Under the pieces are notes generated by a model that worked only from the letters and a program-made list of their open reading frames with translations, had not been told where the DNA came from and made no database searches. From Macrolepiota albuminosa (taxonomy: Eukaryota > Basidiomycota > Agaricomycetes > Agaricales > Agaricaceae): a DNA stretch of 64,000 nt. The stretch spans positions 434,001 to 498,000 of the forward strand of contig JAMWFC010000031.1 in assembly GCA_027475525.1 (NCBI GenBank), given 5' to 3'. Position numbers and translations under genes: made by a program. The first letter of the stretch is position 1. The number at the start of each line of letters is the position of its first letter. Shown here piece by piece: positions 11,701 to 23,810 of this stretch.

Positions 11701-13318
11701 CCGTGGACAACAAAGGGGCAATCGCCCGCATTGACACCAGTGTCCTTATTATCTTCATGTACCGGTGGGTCTATCGTACCAGCCTCGTCAGCGCTTTGGC
11801 GATGAACAATGGACACAGGAGGAACATCTTCAGGATATCCCTCTAAGTTGCTGTACGATATTTCCAGATCGCTATATGAAGAATGGTTAAGTTTGAGCCA
11901 TTCTAACGCACGCTGAACATTCCGTCTTCTCACGAGCAGAGGTAGCCTCTGTAACTCCTTAGCAGATGGCTTGCAAGGACCAGAAAATAAAATTGCGATC
12001 ACATCATCGAGGTCGGTTACAGGAGGTGGAAGGACTTGATATACCTTCTGAATAGGTGACTCGAAAGCAATAAGATGCGCCTTCATCTTGCTCAGACTAG
12101 AGGCTGAAACATGAGTGTAACACAAGGACTTTCTTACCCTAGCAACTAATATCTGTTCAATCCAATTAAGGTGTTTTAACACATCAGGTATAGGGCCAAT
12201 CCAAAAGCCATTGGCTAGCGCGTTTTTTGGAACAAGCCCATTGAACAATTGCTGTCTGCACAATTGACAAACATGTTTACACAAGTGATCAATTACCGGT
12301 CCTCTCAGCTCCCTAACATGATCCGTATCGGATAATCATTCTATTTTGGTGACTCCTGGAATGCAGAGGACATCTAGATAACCTTTCATACTCTTGAAAG
12401 GATTCATATCGGCTACAGGATGTAGGAGACCACACACTGCACAACCTGCTTCCTCCATGTATCTCTGTCCTGTGCCAGAACAAAAATTTCCTACAATATC
12501 CATGGTTTGCAACTTACTAAGCAGATGTGGTGGAAATACTACACTTTCATCCAGATCCGTATATTCTTGTTCGAGAGGTATGGCAATGCTTTGTTCAATG
12601 CATGTGGATTTATGGGTATGTCTATGAGTACCGTGACAACAAGAATATGAGGATCTTCTCTGTTTACATGTGCAATGGGTGATTGCCCACCATGCTGCGT
12701 CTCTGGTTTGTTTATCTGGTTCAGACCATAACACCATAGTGTTGATGACGCATGATGGGCAACTGTGACCATCAAACTTCAAGGGTAATTCTTCCTTCAG
12801 TATAGAACTACTCATACTGATGCCGTGCATGCGGGCAACCAGACGGATATTTTTTATAGACAAGTGGTTGATTAACTCTCGTACAGGTATTTGCGCATGC
12901 ACAAAGCCTTTTGTCACAGGATATGATGCGAGACTGCTGGCATCTACATGATTAACATATTTGAACACCTGCTCTACCAGGACGTGATCATGACCGGCAG
13001 ACATATACGGACTAACTGCCTCTACAGGAAATGAATAGAACTTGCCACCACCAAAGTGAAGAACACAACTTGATACATATCTTTTCGAGTAGTGGAGTGT
13101 ACAAACATGGTTTTGTAAGACGATCAATGGACGGAGTACATTATATGTGTAGAGACAACTCGCACGCTCCATAGTAAATATTACGTGCCTGAGTGCGAGT
13201 ACATAAACAAAGGATGGCCAGCCGTCAGGAAGGTCAACATCCTCTTCAATTAAACGTGCAATTACTGCAGCATCACACAAGCCGTATTTTACAGCAAGTC
13301 AAAATATACTGGTGCCGG
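8708..13318 (-). pseudogene. Helitron Rep/helicase, main part, decayed
   Basis: Minus-strand rolling-circle transposon protein. From the N-terminal side: a Cys-rich region (CAVCG, HSCPSC), a conserved NALANG/LEWLKLNH region as in basidiomycete Helitrons, a Helitron-like N domain, the Rep nuclease with the two-tyrosine motif YVTKYVTK (about 10215-10240), and the start of a PIF1-type helicase with Walker A GMGGTGKTQ (about 8785) before the N gap. The reading is broken by in-frame stops at 13299-13301, 12336-12338, 11358-11360, 10720-10722 and 9817-9819 and by a one-base frameshift near 10950. The nuclease His-hydrophobic-His motif reads TLYLHMLLW, with Tyr in place of the first His. The protein begins at 25292; a gypsy element now separates that part. 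Confidence 0.85.
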
Positions 13319-13730
13319 TAATAGGACCCCATACAGGATCAGCGCATCAATGGCAGGCGACGGCAACACGGCATCAACTCAAAATACCTTAGCACGCGCT
13401 AATTATCCAATTTTGGCGATATTTGACAGCCGTGCACGGCAAGAAACAGATCCGATCAGTGATAGCGCCGACGGCAGCAAGAATGACAACTGACAGATGG
13501 CATCAGTCACTAATGACAGCGCTTAGCGAGAAGCCTGATGATCTATCAAAAACTGACGGACAGCTTGGCGTTTGACCTTGGCGTCTGACACCGCTTAGCG
13601 TCTCGATTTGGCGCCTGACATCGCTTAGGTGCTCTGACGGACAGAAGGGTGATGGAGTGATGGTTTAGCTTCACGATCTGTCGCCTGGCGTCGCTAAGGC
13701 TCTTGAATGGACGGTAGGGATCTGAAACTG

Positions 13731-13884
13731 TTGGAGCTACCCCTATGAAATTTTCCAGTTTACCGCACTCTGGCGTCATTAGCCACTGGCGACAGCGAAC
13801 TCATTGGTTGGAGCTACCCCTATGAAATTTTCCAGTTTACCGCACTCTGGCGTCATTAGCCACTGGCGACAGCGAACTCATTGT
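13731..13884. repeat. 77-bp tandem duplication in 5' LTR of gypsy 1
   Basis: Units 13731-13807 and 13808-13884 are identical. The other LTR has one unit at this place (24223-24299), a direct internal control. Confidence 0.97.
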
Positions 13885-13886
13885 AG

Positions 13887-13893
13887 TATAAAA
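13887..13893 (+). promoter_or_regulatory. LTR TATA box, gypsy 1
   Basis: TATAAAA in the middle of the 5' LTR, also present at 24302-24308 in the 3' LTR; the likely Pol II promoter for the element transcript. Confidence 0.6.
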
Positions 13894-14341
13894 GTACTTA
13901 CCGATTTGTACATACATACAAGAATCGAACAATAGACCAGAATTCACTACTCCCCTTTCCTCAGTCTCCCTTATGCTCAAGAGCTCATTTACGCTACGGT
14001 CGGCAACGTCAAACTCATCGGCAGTTGCAGATGCTCGCCAACACTCGACATACTCGCACCTTGCAACTACGGCAGGCATTATCGACGCTTAGACTTCGCT
14101 AAGCATACCGTGCTCTTGCCGCTCACATTGCCGTGTTCGCTTACTGCTCTTTCATAAGCGCTTTACCTTAGCGCTTTACACTTGCCGACTCCCTTACCGA
14201 CTTTTACCCATTTTCACAGGCGCGTTCTCTGGGACCTGCCCGGGACTCCTCTCATCACTTATAGCGCGCCCAACGCAAACTCTTGGTATGGTAACACTAT
14301 AGTTACATTTGTTGCTGACCAAACTTTGGGCGTCATCAAAT

Positions 14342-14359
14342 TGGAGCCCACCGCGAGGG
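14342..14359 (+). promoter_or_regulatory. Primer binding site, gypsy 1
   Basis: TGGAGCCCACCGCGAGGG starts three bases after the 5' LTR. A TGG start is what a tRNA 3' CCA end would pair with; I could not assign the tRNA. Confidence 0.55.
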
Positions 14360-14718
14360 ATCTCTAGGGCAGAATTCCGCCAGAAACCCGTCTCCAACGT
14401 AGGCGCCGCCTGCTAGACCAGTCGGCAGAAGGCATAGCTCCTTCCCACCCATCAACTCCACAACCACCTGGTGCCTTACCGGGTCTCTCTCTTGCACAGG
14501 AACTACAGAACGCCACTGTAGACGCATTTCCTGATCTCTTCCCGCATTCCCTCGATTATAGCGCCGACGACCCCTTAGCGTCGCCATTTACCGTACCGCA
14601 ACCAGTCACTCCCATTACTCCGCTAACGCCTCTTTCTCAACTCATTTCTCTTACCCCGTCGCCAATCTCTAGAACTCCTTCCCCACTACCGCTAACCGAA
14701 CTCGTTACCACCGTCGCC

Positions 14719-16265
14719 ATGGAACAACAAGTCCAGCGCATGCCGCCACGCAACCACTTCTCGGCACCAAAATGGGACGAGTCCAAGCCACGGGAGCTCT
14801 CCCAGTATTTCAAGGAGTTGGAGTATTTATTCAGAGATTGTAACATTACCGACCATACGCAGATGAAGGAGTACGCGGCAAGATACGTATCGTATGACAC
14901 GGCAGAGACGTGGACAGGTTTGACCGAGTTTGCCGCCTTTGTCCCTGCCGCACCGCCAGTTCCAGCCCAAGGCGCTTCGTATGAGGACTGGAAGACGGCA
15001 GTGATCCAGCTGTACCCTGGCGCAGAGGAGGCTACCCGATACTCGGTAAACGAGCTGCAGAAACTAGTACAGGAATCATTCAACAGTGGCACATCGTCCC
15101 TTGGCGCATTCTCCACGTATTACCGCGAATTCCAAAAGATTGCTAGGTGGTTAGTACAGAACGGCAAGCTATACATTAACGAGGAACGTCGCCTATTCCA
15201 ACAAGGCATCCTGACTTCGCTTTGGACTCGCATTGCTCGTCGCCTAGAAATAGTTCACCAGGCTCATCACCCAGACGAGCCCTATAACGTTGCCGACGTC
15301 TTTGAAGCCAGTAAATGGGTTCTCAAGGGAACGGACACTGGCGTTGGACTGCAGCGCGCTAGGACGAGCCCACCACCTGAGCAAACTGTAAATGGGTTCT
15401 CAAGGGAACGGACACTGGCGTTGGACTGCAGCGCGCTAGGACGAGCCCACCACCTGAGCAAACTAACGGTATCATTCCCATCCCGCCTCCTGTTGCCGAC
15501 TTCGTTAAGAAGGAGGACCTTAACGCTGCCATTACCGCCGCTGTCGCTTCCGCTATGATGCGTATCGAAACTATGATTACCACCAATCTCGCTAACCGAC
15601 CTGCTAATGTACCCGCTAATGGCCCTTGCCATTTCTGTGGGGAAATTGGCCACACTATGACTAGAGGACGCTGCGTGACTTTAGAAAACTATATTTGCCA
15701 AGGAAGAATTCGACGGGCTATCGACGGCAAGATAGTTCTCACTACTGGCGCCATCATTTCCAACTACCCAGACAAGAAGTCCTTCCAGGAGCGAGTTGAT
15801 GAGTGGCATAGGCGCAACCCAGGACAGATCGTTACCGGCACGCTTTCTGGCAACGCCAACCCTGACCCTGAACAAGCGACCCAACAGCAAATGGTTCACG
15901 AGGTCTTACACTTCGACAGCGTTGGCGATCATCCTACTTTCTTGCGGGAAGAACGTATCGCCAAGCTCCAACAGGAGCTGGATTCGCTAAAGAACCAGGT
16001 TTTTGATGGGGTTGAAGTTAAGCAGCCCAAACAACCTCTCAAAGGATATAAGCCAATGCCTCCTGCTAGCAAGCTACCGACTTCTGCTCCTGCCGCACCG
16101 CCTGCCACTACCCCTGCTACTGCTCCAGAACCATCGTCGTCCGCTACCGCTCCTGACCCGCCCTTGCCGCCTCTCCATCCCTACTCAGGGATCCCCGACC
16201 GTTATCATGCTCCCACACAACGAAACTTTGCCGCTCCCGAGAAACGTCCTGAGGGTGGCTACTGA
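14719..16265 (+). CDS. gag: Gag of gypsy 1 (frame broken by 77-bp duplication)
   Basis: Capsid/nucleocapsid polyprotein. The start ATG at 14719 opens a frame with a retrotransposon capsid-like helical region (residues about 20-200). A zinc knuckle CHFCGEIGHTMTRGRC (C-x2-C-x4-H-x6-C) lies at about 15627-15675, followed by a Pro/Ala/Thr-rich tail. The frame as written stops at 15558 because of the tandem unit at 15311-15464; the offset between the two open frames (836 nt) minus 77 is divisible by three, so a single Gag frame runs to 16265 without that unit. Protease follows 54 bp downstream. Confidence 0.8.
15311..15464. repeat. 77-bp tandem duplication in gag of gypsy 1
   Basis: Units 15311-15387 and 15388-15464 are identical; the insertion shifts the Gag frame. 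Confidence 0.96.
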
Positions 16266-16319
16266 CCTACCACGCCAATATTCGACATAGAAAAATCAAA
16301 TCATGTCTTTAGCCGCATC

Positions 16320-17077
16320 ATGAAAACCGCCGTCACCTTATCAGTAGAAGAACTTTGTAGTATTGCTCCCAACGTCCGCAACCAAGTCAAGACAGCAGTC
16401 ACTCCTCGACAACCCTTGGCGACAGCCGTTGCCGAGGTTGATGAACTCGACGATGCGCTTCCTGGTTTCTCTGTTACCATCGACTCTCCCAACACTGATG
16501 AACCTCTTACCGACACCATCGCTAACGCCACCTCTGTGGATCCAGTGAAGACCTATCTTAGGTCAGTGGACCATGGAGAGGACCCCGCAATCCTTACCGT
16601 CGCTCAAGAATCACACGCTATTCGCTCCGTCGCGCTAACGGTAGACAACAAGCACGAGGTAGAGGCGATTGTGGATAGCGGGTCTCAGATCATTTCTATG
16701 GCAGCCGAAGTCGCTAACGATCTGGGCCTTATTTATGACCCTACAGTTATACTAAACATGCAGAGCGCTAATGGCACAGTAGACCGATCCCTAGGCCTCG
16801 CCAAGAATGTGCCGTGCACCCTTGGCGACATTACATTTTACCTCCAAATACACATCTTACATTCCCCAGCATACGACCTGCTACTTGGCAGACCCTTCGA
16901 CGTCTTGGCGTGATCAGTCGTCAAGACAGTTACCGATGACAAGACCACTTTAACAATTAGCGACCCCAATTCCGGAATCCGACGAACGGTGCCAACGTTC
17001 CCTAGGGGACAACGAAAAGGCGCCCGCGCTAAGCCCCCAGAGTTTACCGACCAACACGCCAACGAGCCTCCCCACCG
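16320..17077 (+). pseudogene. Retropepsin region of gypsy 1 Pol
   Basis: The open frame 16320-16913 contains the aspartic protease active site as IVDSGSQ (about 16669-16689) and the closing flap region LLLGRPFD (about 16877-16900). It ends in TGA at 16911-16913, but the same frame continues sensibly afterwards (SVVKTVTDDKTTLTI), so the stop is probably a mutation. The next open part of Pol is in another frame, so a one-base shift lies near 17070. Confidence 0.75.
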
Positions 17078-20000
17078 GTGTTTTCACAGACCATCGAGGA
17101 GGTGATTGGCAACGATCACGGAGATGTGGCGCTAACGCTGGAATATGACCATTCAACTGGTCTTGTAACTGTTATGTCTACTGCTTTTCTTGACCAAGAT
17201 GTTTTAACTACTTTACCCACTACCGACGCAGAGCCTTTCCAGAAAAATCAAAACATTACCGACTCCTCTCTTGCCTACTTGTACCTTACCGCTTCCGAAT
17301 CTTTTCAGAACATTGCGTCTACCGATACTTATCTCACTACCCTTCCCGGAGTCTTGTCTCCTGCCGTTCTTGGACTTGCCGCCCCTCAGGCTACGATTCC
17401 CCTTTCCACCTCTGTATATAACCAAGCTAACGCTCCCAAAAGGAAAGGGGTACAAGTTAAAAAGAAATATAAGCCAGTTGCGCTTAAAACAAAACCCATC
17501 GCTACGCACTCTCCCGAGACGTTTAGAATCGAGCGCCAGATCATTGGCGACCCTCTTGCCGACATGCCGACCTTATCACCGAATCCGCCACCCTTTCAGC
17601 CCACAGGACGTTTTACCGCAGAACGCCAGCAGCAGTTCGCCAAGGAGCACGACACAGGATTTTTGACCAAAGATGAGTTGAACGTCCTTACCGATCTTGT
17701 CGCTAAGCAAGACAAAGCCTTTGCTTGGGAGGACTCGGAACGCGGCAGCCTCCACACAGACTTCTTCCTGCCTGTCGTAATCCCGACTATTCCTCACGTG
17801 CCGTGGACTGAGCACAACCGACCGTTACCGCCTGGGATTGAAGCCGAGGTCTGCCAAATCATTAGGACCAAGATCAAGGCTGGCGTCTATGAGCCCTCCA
17901 ATAGTTCTTACCGCTCCCGTTGGTTCTGTGTCCTCAAAAAGAACGGCAATCTACGCATAGTCCACAGTCTTGAGCCGCTGAATAGAGTTACAATACGACA
18001 CTCTGGTGTACCGCCTTTCCCTGACCACGTTGCCGAGTCCTTTGCCGGGCGCATTTGTGGCGCCACCCTTGACCTTTACGTTGGCTACGATGAACGTCTC
18101 ATACACCCTTCTTCCCGTGACCTCACCACTTTTCAAACTCCGTTTGGCGCCTTGCACCTAGTCACCTTACCGATGGGCTGGACAAACTCAGTCCCTATAT
18201 TCCATGATGACATCACATTCATCCTCCAACCCGAGATACCGCACCATGTCCTTAGCTTCATTGATGACGTTGGCGTCAAAGGCCCCAAAGACTGGCGACT
18301 CGTAAACAGCTTACCGGCGACCCATCCCGACAACTCCAACATTCGCTTAGCGCTATGGGAATTTTTCCAGTTGCTCAACCGAGTTCTCCAACGTATGAAG
18401 TATAGCGGTGGAACCTTTAGCGGCCACAAACTCCTCCTATGCGTGCCAAGGTTCAAAATACTTGGTCATATCTGCACTCCCGACGGTCGTGTTCCCGACG
18501 AGTCTCGCTTAGCACTCCTGGAGAGATGCAGTCCTTGCCGCGACCTATCTGAAGTTCGCGCCTTTCTTGGTACCGTTGGCGTTCTTAGGATATTCGTCAA
18601 GAATTTCGCCCATCGCGCACATGCCCTTAACTGACTCACCCGCGCTAACGAGCCCTTCAAATTTGGGCCAGACCAGGTCACTGCACAACGAGACTTAGTA
18701 AAAGCCCTACAAGACGCCAAACCCCTAGTTCCAATCGACTATAGCTCTGCCGACCCTGTTATCTTGGCGGTGGATACCTTGTACATTGCCGTTGGCTACT
18801 TCTTGTGCCAGTGCCTTAGCGACAATCGTAAACAGCGACGCTACAACCGCTTTGGGTCTATCATGCTAAACAACAGAGAGTCTCGCTACAGTCAGCCTAA
18901 GCTAGAGCTCTATGGACTCTTCAAAGCCTTCCGGTCGCTAAAGATGTATTTGATTGGCGTGCGGAACCTTATTGTGGAAGTTGATGCTAGGTACATCAAA
19001 GGCATGCTGCAGAATCCCGACATCCAGCCATCTGCTAGCATGAACCAATGGGTAGTCGCTATCCTCATGTTTCACTTTGAGTTGGTACACGTCAAGAGCT
19101 CTTTCCACGGACCAGATGGACTCTCTAGGCGACCACGGCAGCCTGGCGACCTGGCAGTGGACACACAGGCTGATAGCGATTTCGAGGACTGGATCGACCG
19201 ACTACATGGTTTCGTGCACCTCATACAACAGCCAATTCCCTTACTACGACGGCAACAGCCTACCAGTATCCTTTTACATCCCATTGTCCCTTACCGCCCA
19301 GAGATCTTTAGCGTACCCCTCACATTCTACACGGCAAGCATTTTCAGTCAAAATTCGCCTCCAGTAAAAGTCATACAAGAACCCCATCCGCTAAGAGAAG
19401 ACAGCAAAAACTTGCCCTACGATGCCGTTCCCCGATCCGCCAAGGCAAAGGCGGAAGACAGTCGCCTGTTAGTAGTCGAACAATGGATACAAGACCTTAA
19501 GCGACCTCCAGGCCTTACCGACGAGCAATACGCGACCTTTATCCGATATGCCACCCACTTCTTCTTTACCGACAACCGACTTTGGCGACGAAATCGAGAT
19601 GGCGCTCACAAGCTGATCATCAAGCCAGAAAGTCGCTTACGAGTCCTGCGCGCCATGCATGATGAGCTAGGACATAGAGGTCTGTACACTACCCGAGCCT
19701 CTTTGTTAGAACGATTCTGGTGGCCACACACTAGTGCCGACATCGCTTGGTACATTAGGACTTGCCACCTCTGCCAAATTCAACAGACACGCCAAGTACT
19801 CATACCGCCAACCGTTGCAATGCCAGCTCCTCTCTTCAGCAAAATTTACATCAATACCATGCATATGCCCAAATCTGGTCGCTACAAATACATCATTCAA
19901 GGTCGTTGTTTGCTAATCCACTGGCCTGAATTTCAAATGCTCCAAAGAGAAAACACGGAGGTGGTCGCCAAGTGGCTATTTGAGGACGTCATCTGCCGTT

Positions 20001-20827
20001 GGGGAGCGCTAAGAGAAATCGTCATGGATAACGGTGCGCCAATTATTAAAGCGCTAACCTATCTCACCAAGAAATACAATATCCATCACATTCGAGTATC
20101 TGGCTACAACAAACGCGCCAATGGCCTGGTGGAAAGACCACACTTTGACGTTCGGCAAGCGCTCTTCAAGGCAGTCGATGGCGACGAGTCTCGTTGGAGT
20201 GAAGCGACATATTCAGTATTTTGGTCGGAAAGAGTTACCATTCGTAAGCGCATGGGTTGTTCTCCCTATTACGTGGCTACTGGCACCCATCCGTTACTCC
20301 CAGCTGACATTATAGAAGCGACCTATCTTCAGCCAGCACCCAACAGTATCTTAGCGACTACCGACCTTATCGCCAGACGAGCTATTGATCTCCAGCGAAG
20401 GAAAGAAGATTTAGAGTGACTTCATGAGGTAGTCTTTAGCACCCGTTGCCAAGCGGCTCTACGATTTGAAACTGAGCATAGCGCTACTATCAAGGATTAC
20501 AACTTCCCAAGAGGAGCGCTAGTGCTTATGCGCAACTCCAAAATCGAAACCTCATACAACAAGAAAATGCGCCCACGCTATCTAGGACCCTTGGTAGTTA
20601 TTTCTCGTAACCGTGGAGGCACTTACATGCTCTGTGAATTAGATGGATCAGTTCTGCATTGACTTGTTGCCACCTTTCGCCTATTACCGTATCTTGCCAG
20701 AGAACAAATCGACTTGCCGCTGGAAGCGCTAGATATTGACACCGCCAAGCTGAGAGAACTTGAAGAAACCGAATCATTGGACGATGATGACTTGCCGACT
20801 CTAGTTGAAGAAGAAGAAAATGATTAG
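17078..20827 (+). pseudogene. pol: Reverse transcriptase, RNase H and integrase of gypsy 1
   Basis: One frame with three TGA stops (18632-18634, 20417-20419, 20660-20662) up to TAG at 20825-20827. RT spans about 17800-18450 with the active site FIDD (about 18262). RNase H follows at 18700-19130. Integrase has the H-H-C-C zinc region (HDELGHRG ... CHLCQ, 19657-19785), the second catalytic Asp in MDNGAP and the Glu in GLVERPH. The first catalytic position reads Asn (AAT, 19853-19855, in YINTMHM) where an Asp is expected, a G-to-A change in what would have been an ATCGAT context. The C-terminal part (PRYLGPLVVISRN) resembles an integrase tail. All three stops are consistent with CGA (Arg) to TGA. 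Confidence 0.85.
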
Positions 20828-21244
20828 AAAAGACTATATATTGATAAGCTCTTTCTTTCTATTACTTATCTTACTTATCTTTCTTGCCGATACTTACTGT
20901 ACTATATTCCACAGACAATTCCTTATGTAGTCAAGTCGCAGCGCTAGCGTGTCGCCAGCGCTTAGCGCCCTGCGCAACTCTCGCCAAGGGTTTTTTGCTA
21001 TGATGATTTACTGAGCGTTTCCCTTTTCCTCAAAATTTGTCTAAGTCCCTCACCTACTTCTCCTCTTGCTGGCACCTACTTTAACAAATGCTTACCGCTT
21101 GTCTTCCTGTTACCTTACCCTGTGATGGTTTGCTAACTCAGACTAGACTCAATTCCTCCACGCGGTAGGGAACAGCAAAAATATATCAAAACAAGGCGCC
21201 AATAAAATATGTACAAAAAACGGCCTATCTACGCTAAGGTCCGT
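20828..21244 (+). other. Spacer between Pol and antisense gene in gypsy 1
   Basis: No open frame of interest on the plus strand. It probably carries the transcript ends of both converging genes, but no clear polyadenylation signal was assigned. Confidence 0.35.
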
Positions 21245-23642
21245 TCACTCACTATCATCCTCCATCGGCAACGAGTCGTTGGAGACCGGCAAAGAAGAGT
21301 CGCGTAGAGGTAGGAGGTCGCCAGGCAAGATGTTGTTGGCGGTCTGCCAATCCATGGCGGCTTGGCAATCTGCCTGGTAGTCTCGAAGAACGCTAAGGCT
21401 ACGACCAAGATTGGAGTAGCGCAACCTTAGTGCCATTAGCTGACCCTCGACACGTTCCCGCTCCCGACCCATTGCTGCCTCCATCGTTGCCGCCCTCCTC
21501 GAGAACCTCTCCAGCATCTCCTGCAGGTTAAGTGCCACCACCGGGTACACGAGGTCTTGTTCCAGCCAGTTGAAAGCGTCGCCTGTGACCATTGGCTGCG
21601 GCTGGGGAGTCCACAATGGATTGACTCTGGCGACCACGGGGCGCCTAGGCTCCAGGCCGGCAACGTCCTTGGGGTCTGAAACCTCCCAAGGGGCAACGCT
21701 ACTGTAGGGAGGGAGCCAGCGCCACTCAGGCTCCTCCCTGGCAACTCCTGCCGCTCCCTCCCCTTCTTCTGCCACTACCTCCCTTGCCGACGTCTCCTCC
21801 TCACCACCATCCCGTTGCGTCGCCAAGGTTTCCTCTTCACCTTCGGTGTCCTCATCCCCTCCCGTTGCCGCTCCCTCTGCCTTCTCCTCATCCCCCATCT
21901 CAACGTCGACGGGAGCGTCTTCCCGCTCCTCTTGAGGCACCTCCTGCTCCTCGCCAAGGGACCTAGCCGCCAACTGGATAGGCGACAAGAGGCCACTTGG
22001 GCCAGCCTCTGCGTCACGAGGCAGGAGGCGACTAGCCGTCGTCGCCTTCTCCAGGTCCTCCATTTCGGTGTCCTTTGGCGCTGGCGAAGGGGAAGGCGAC
22101 GACGATACAACACGGGGGCGCTTTGCTTTGCCCTTCCCCTTGCTTGGGGAAGGGGCTTGTCGTTTTTCTGGGACCGAAGTCCCTTGGCGCTCGCCGGCGC
22201 CTCGATTGCCGACAGATTCCGTCCCATCCCCTTGGCGTGTCGGCAACGCCAAGGCGGCTCGTCCAATAGCTGCCATGCCACCGGCAGCGACCTTCTTCTT
22301 CTGCCCCTCCACAAACTCTCTAGCCCTCCTTACCAATACCATGCGGGAAAACGTCTTTTCGACAAGAGCATCTGGCGCACCGCCACGCTCACGACTCTTA
22401 GCCCCATCGATGGTGCAAGCGCGTTTCAACGCGCCACAACAATAGCACGGCTGGGCCCCAGTCGGGAACCAGCAGCCTTCTGGGTCGTTGTCTGCCCAGC
22501 ACTTGTCACACTAGCGCTAAGAGTTAGCAAAAGACTCAAGAAGATATAAAAAGTGACTTACCGCTCCCCGTGCCTCCTTGAAAGCCTGCCGGGTCGCCAG
22601 GGAAACAGTTTTCTTCCCCTTCATCTCCTCCATCACGACCCCGGCCTCTTGCCCCTCATCAAGGACTGCCTCCTCGCGACGCGGCAACAGTAGCCCTTTG
22701 AGCTCCTTGTCGTCAAAGGAGCTCTGTGTTGGCGCCTACAGAAACTTAGTAATTCCAGTCCAAAAAGAGAGTACCACTCACCGCGTATTGAGGAGCCGCC
22801 TTGCGACTCTGTGAATGTCATTAGCGACCGTTGGCATCGGCAAGCAAAATCAGCACTTACCTTACGTTTGGAAGCACCTGCCGGCTTCCTCGGCGAGCCC
22901 GACTTGCTAGCTGGCAGCACTGGGCTCAAAGTGCTGCCGGCGCGACCTATCTTGCCGGATCCCTCTGTTACTGCCTGCCTCTCAACAGCAGGCGCCTTCC
23001 CCGCGGCAACTCCCTCCATCTCCTCTGCCAACTCCCTGACCCGCTCCCGCTCCTCCAGAGCCCTGGTGATTTCCCAGGCATCCTGGGAAATCTCTTCCTG
23101 CCGCGTCGCCAGCTCCTTGGCCACTTGCATGCGTGCCAGGGGCGCCAACACTTCCTGCTTACTATGAGGCGACAAATCAGACCAGAGCTAAGTTATGATG
23201 AGGTAGTTAGAAATACTCACTCTGCCGCAGGCGCGCTTACCGTCATCGGCAACGCTCCGGACAGAATATCCTCCAATTCGTCCTCGATAGTTGGGATGGG
23301 AGGAGGCGCCTGGCAACTCGATCAGCTAGTGACACGGCAAGGACTAAAAGCACTTACAAAACGCGAGAAGGGCGCTAACCACTCGGCGCCAAGATTGTCA
23401 ACGTAACGAGCACGACACCACTCCCGCACTTCGATCTCACGATCCCACCCAACGCCAAGGACGCGTACCTCGTACCATCGCTCCAGAAGTTTCATCACGC
23501 CAACCACTAATTTTTGGGGCGCCTCGGCGCCAACACCCTCGATATGACGGATAAAATTGTTGGCCTTGGCGATATAGGCGTAGGCAGCTTCCTGGGCAGC
23601 CTGAGAGGGCACTGGGGGCGGAGTTGGAATACGGAAGGACAT
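21245..23642 (-). CDS. Antisense six-exon zinc-cluster-like gene inside gypsy 1
   Basis: Six exons on the strand opposite to Pol: 23642-23358, 23309-23241, 23187-22861, 22808-22782, 22735-22562, 22510-21245. All five introns (46-53 nt) are GT-AG and phase 0, joining to about 715 codons with no internal stop. The start is MSFRIPTPPPVP. The middle is charged and coiled-coil-like (RALEERERVRELAEEMEG). The last exon opens with Cys at C-x2-C-x8-C-x8-C-x2-C-x6-C (CDKC ... CYCCGALKRAC), close to the fungal Zn2Cys6 binuclear cluster, followed by a KGKGKAKRPR basic patch and a long Glu/Asp-rich region. This suggests a nuclear DNA- or chromatin-associated accessory protein of the retroelement; the function is inference. 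It is intact although the element's own Pol is broken. Confidence 0.75.
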
Positions 23643-23800
23643 ATTTTGATTTTTGAGCGCCAGGTAAAGATGGGGAGAAGAGGTGAAGTCCAAACTTATG
23701 CGCCAGGATTATAAACAAAATCTCAAGAACGCACGGACCACCTGTCACAAAAGCGGTAACGGTAACCATATTTGGTGACTGAGGACAGTCAATTTTTCAG

Positions 23801-23810
23801 TTGGGGGAGA
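23801..23810 (+). promoter_or_regulatory. Polypurine tract, gypsy 1
   Basis: TTGGGGGAGA directly abuts the 3' LTR, the expected plus-strand primer site. Confidence 0.7.

Larger units (their letters stand above)
13319..14338 (+). repeat. 5' LTR of gypsy 1
   Basis: 1020 bp, ending in CA; the first dinucleotide is TA where the 3' LTR has TG. Contains a 77-bp tandem duplication (13731-13884) absent from the 3' LTR; 1020 minus 77 equals the 943 bp of the 3' LTR exactly. Confidence 0.93.

Noticed and set aside
21784..22549. Plus-strand frames of up to 244 codons in gypsy 1
   Set aside because: They overlap the antisense spliced gene, lack motifs, and are rich in Arg/Leu/Pro as expected from the complement of an acidic GC-rich coding region.
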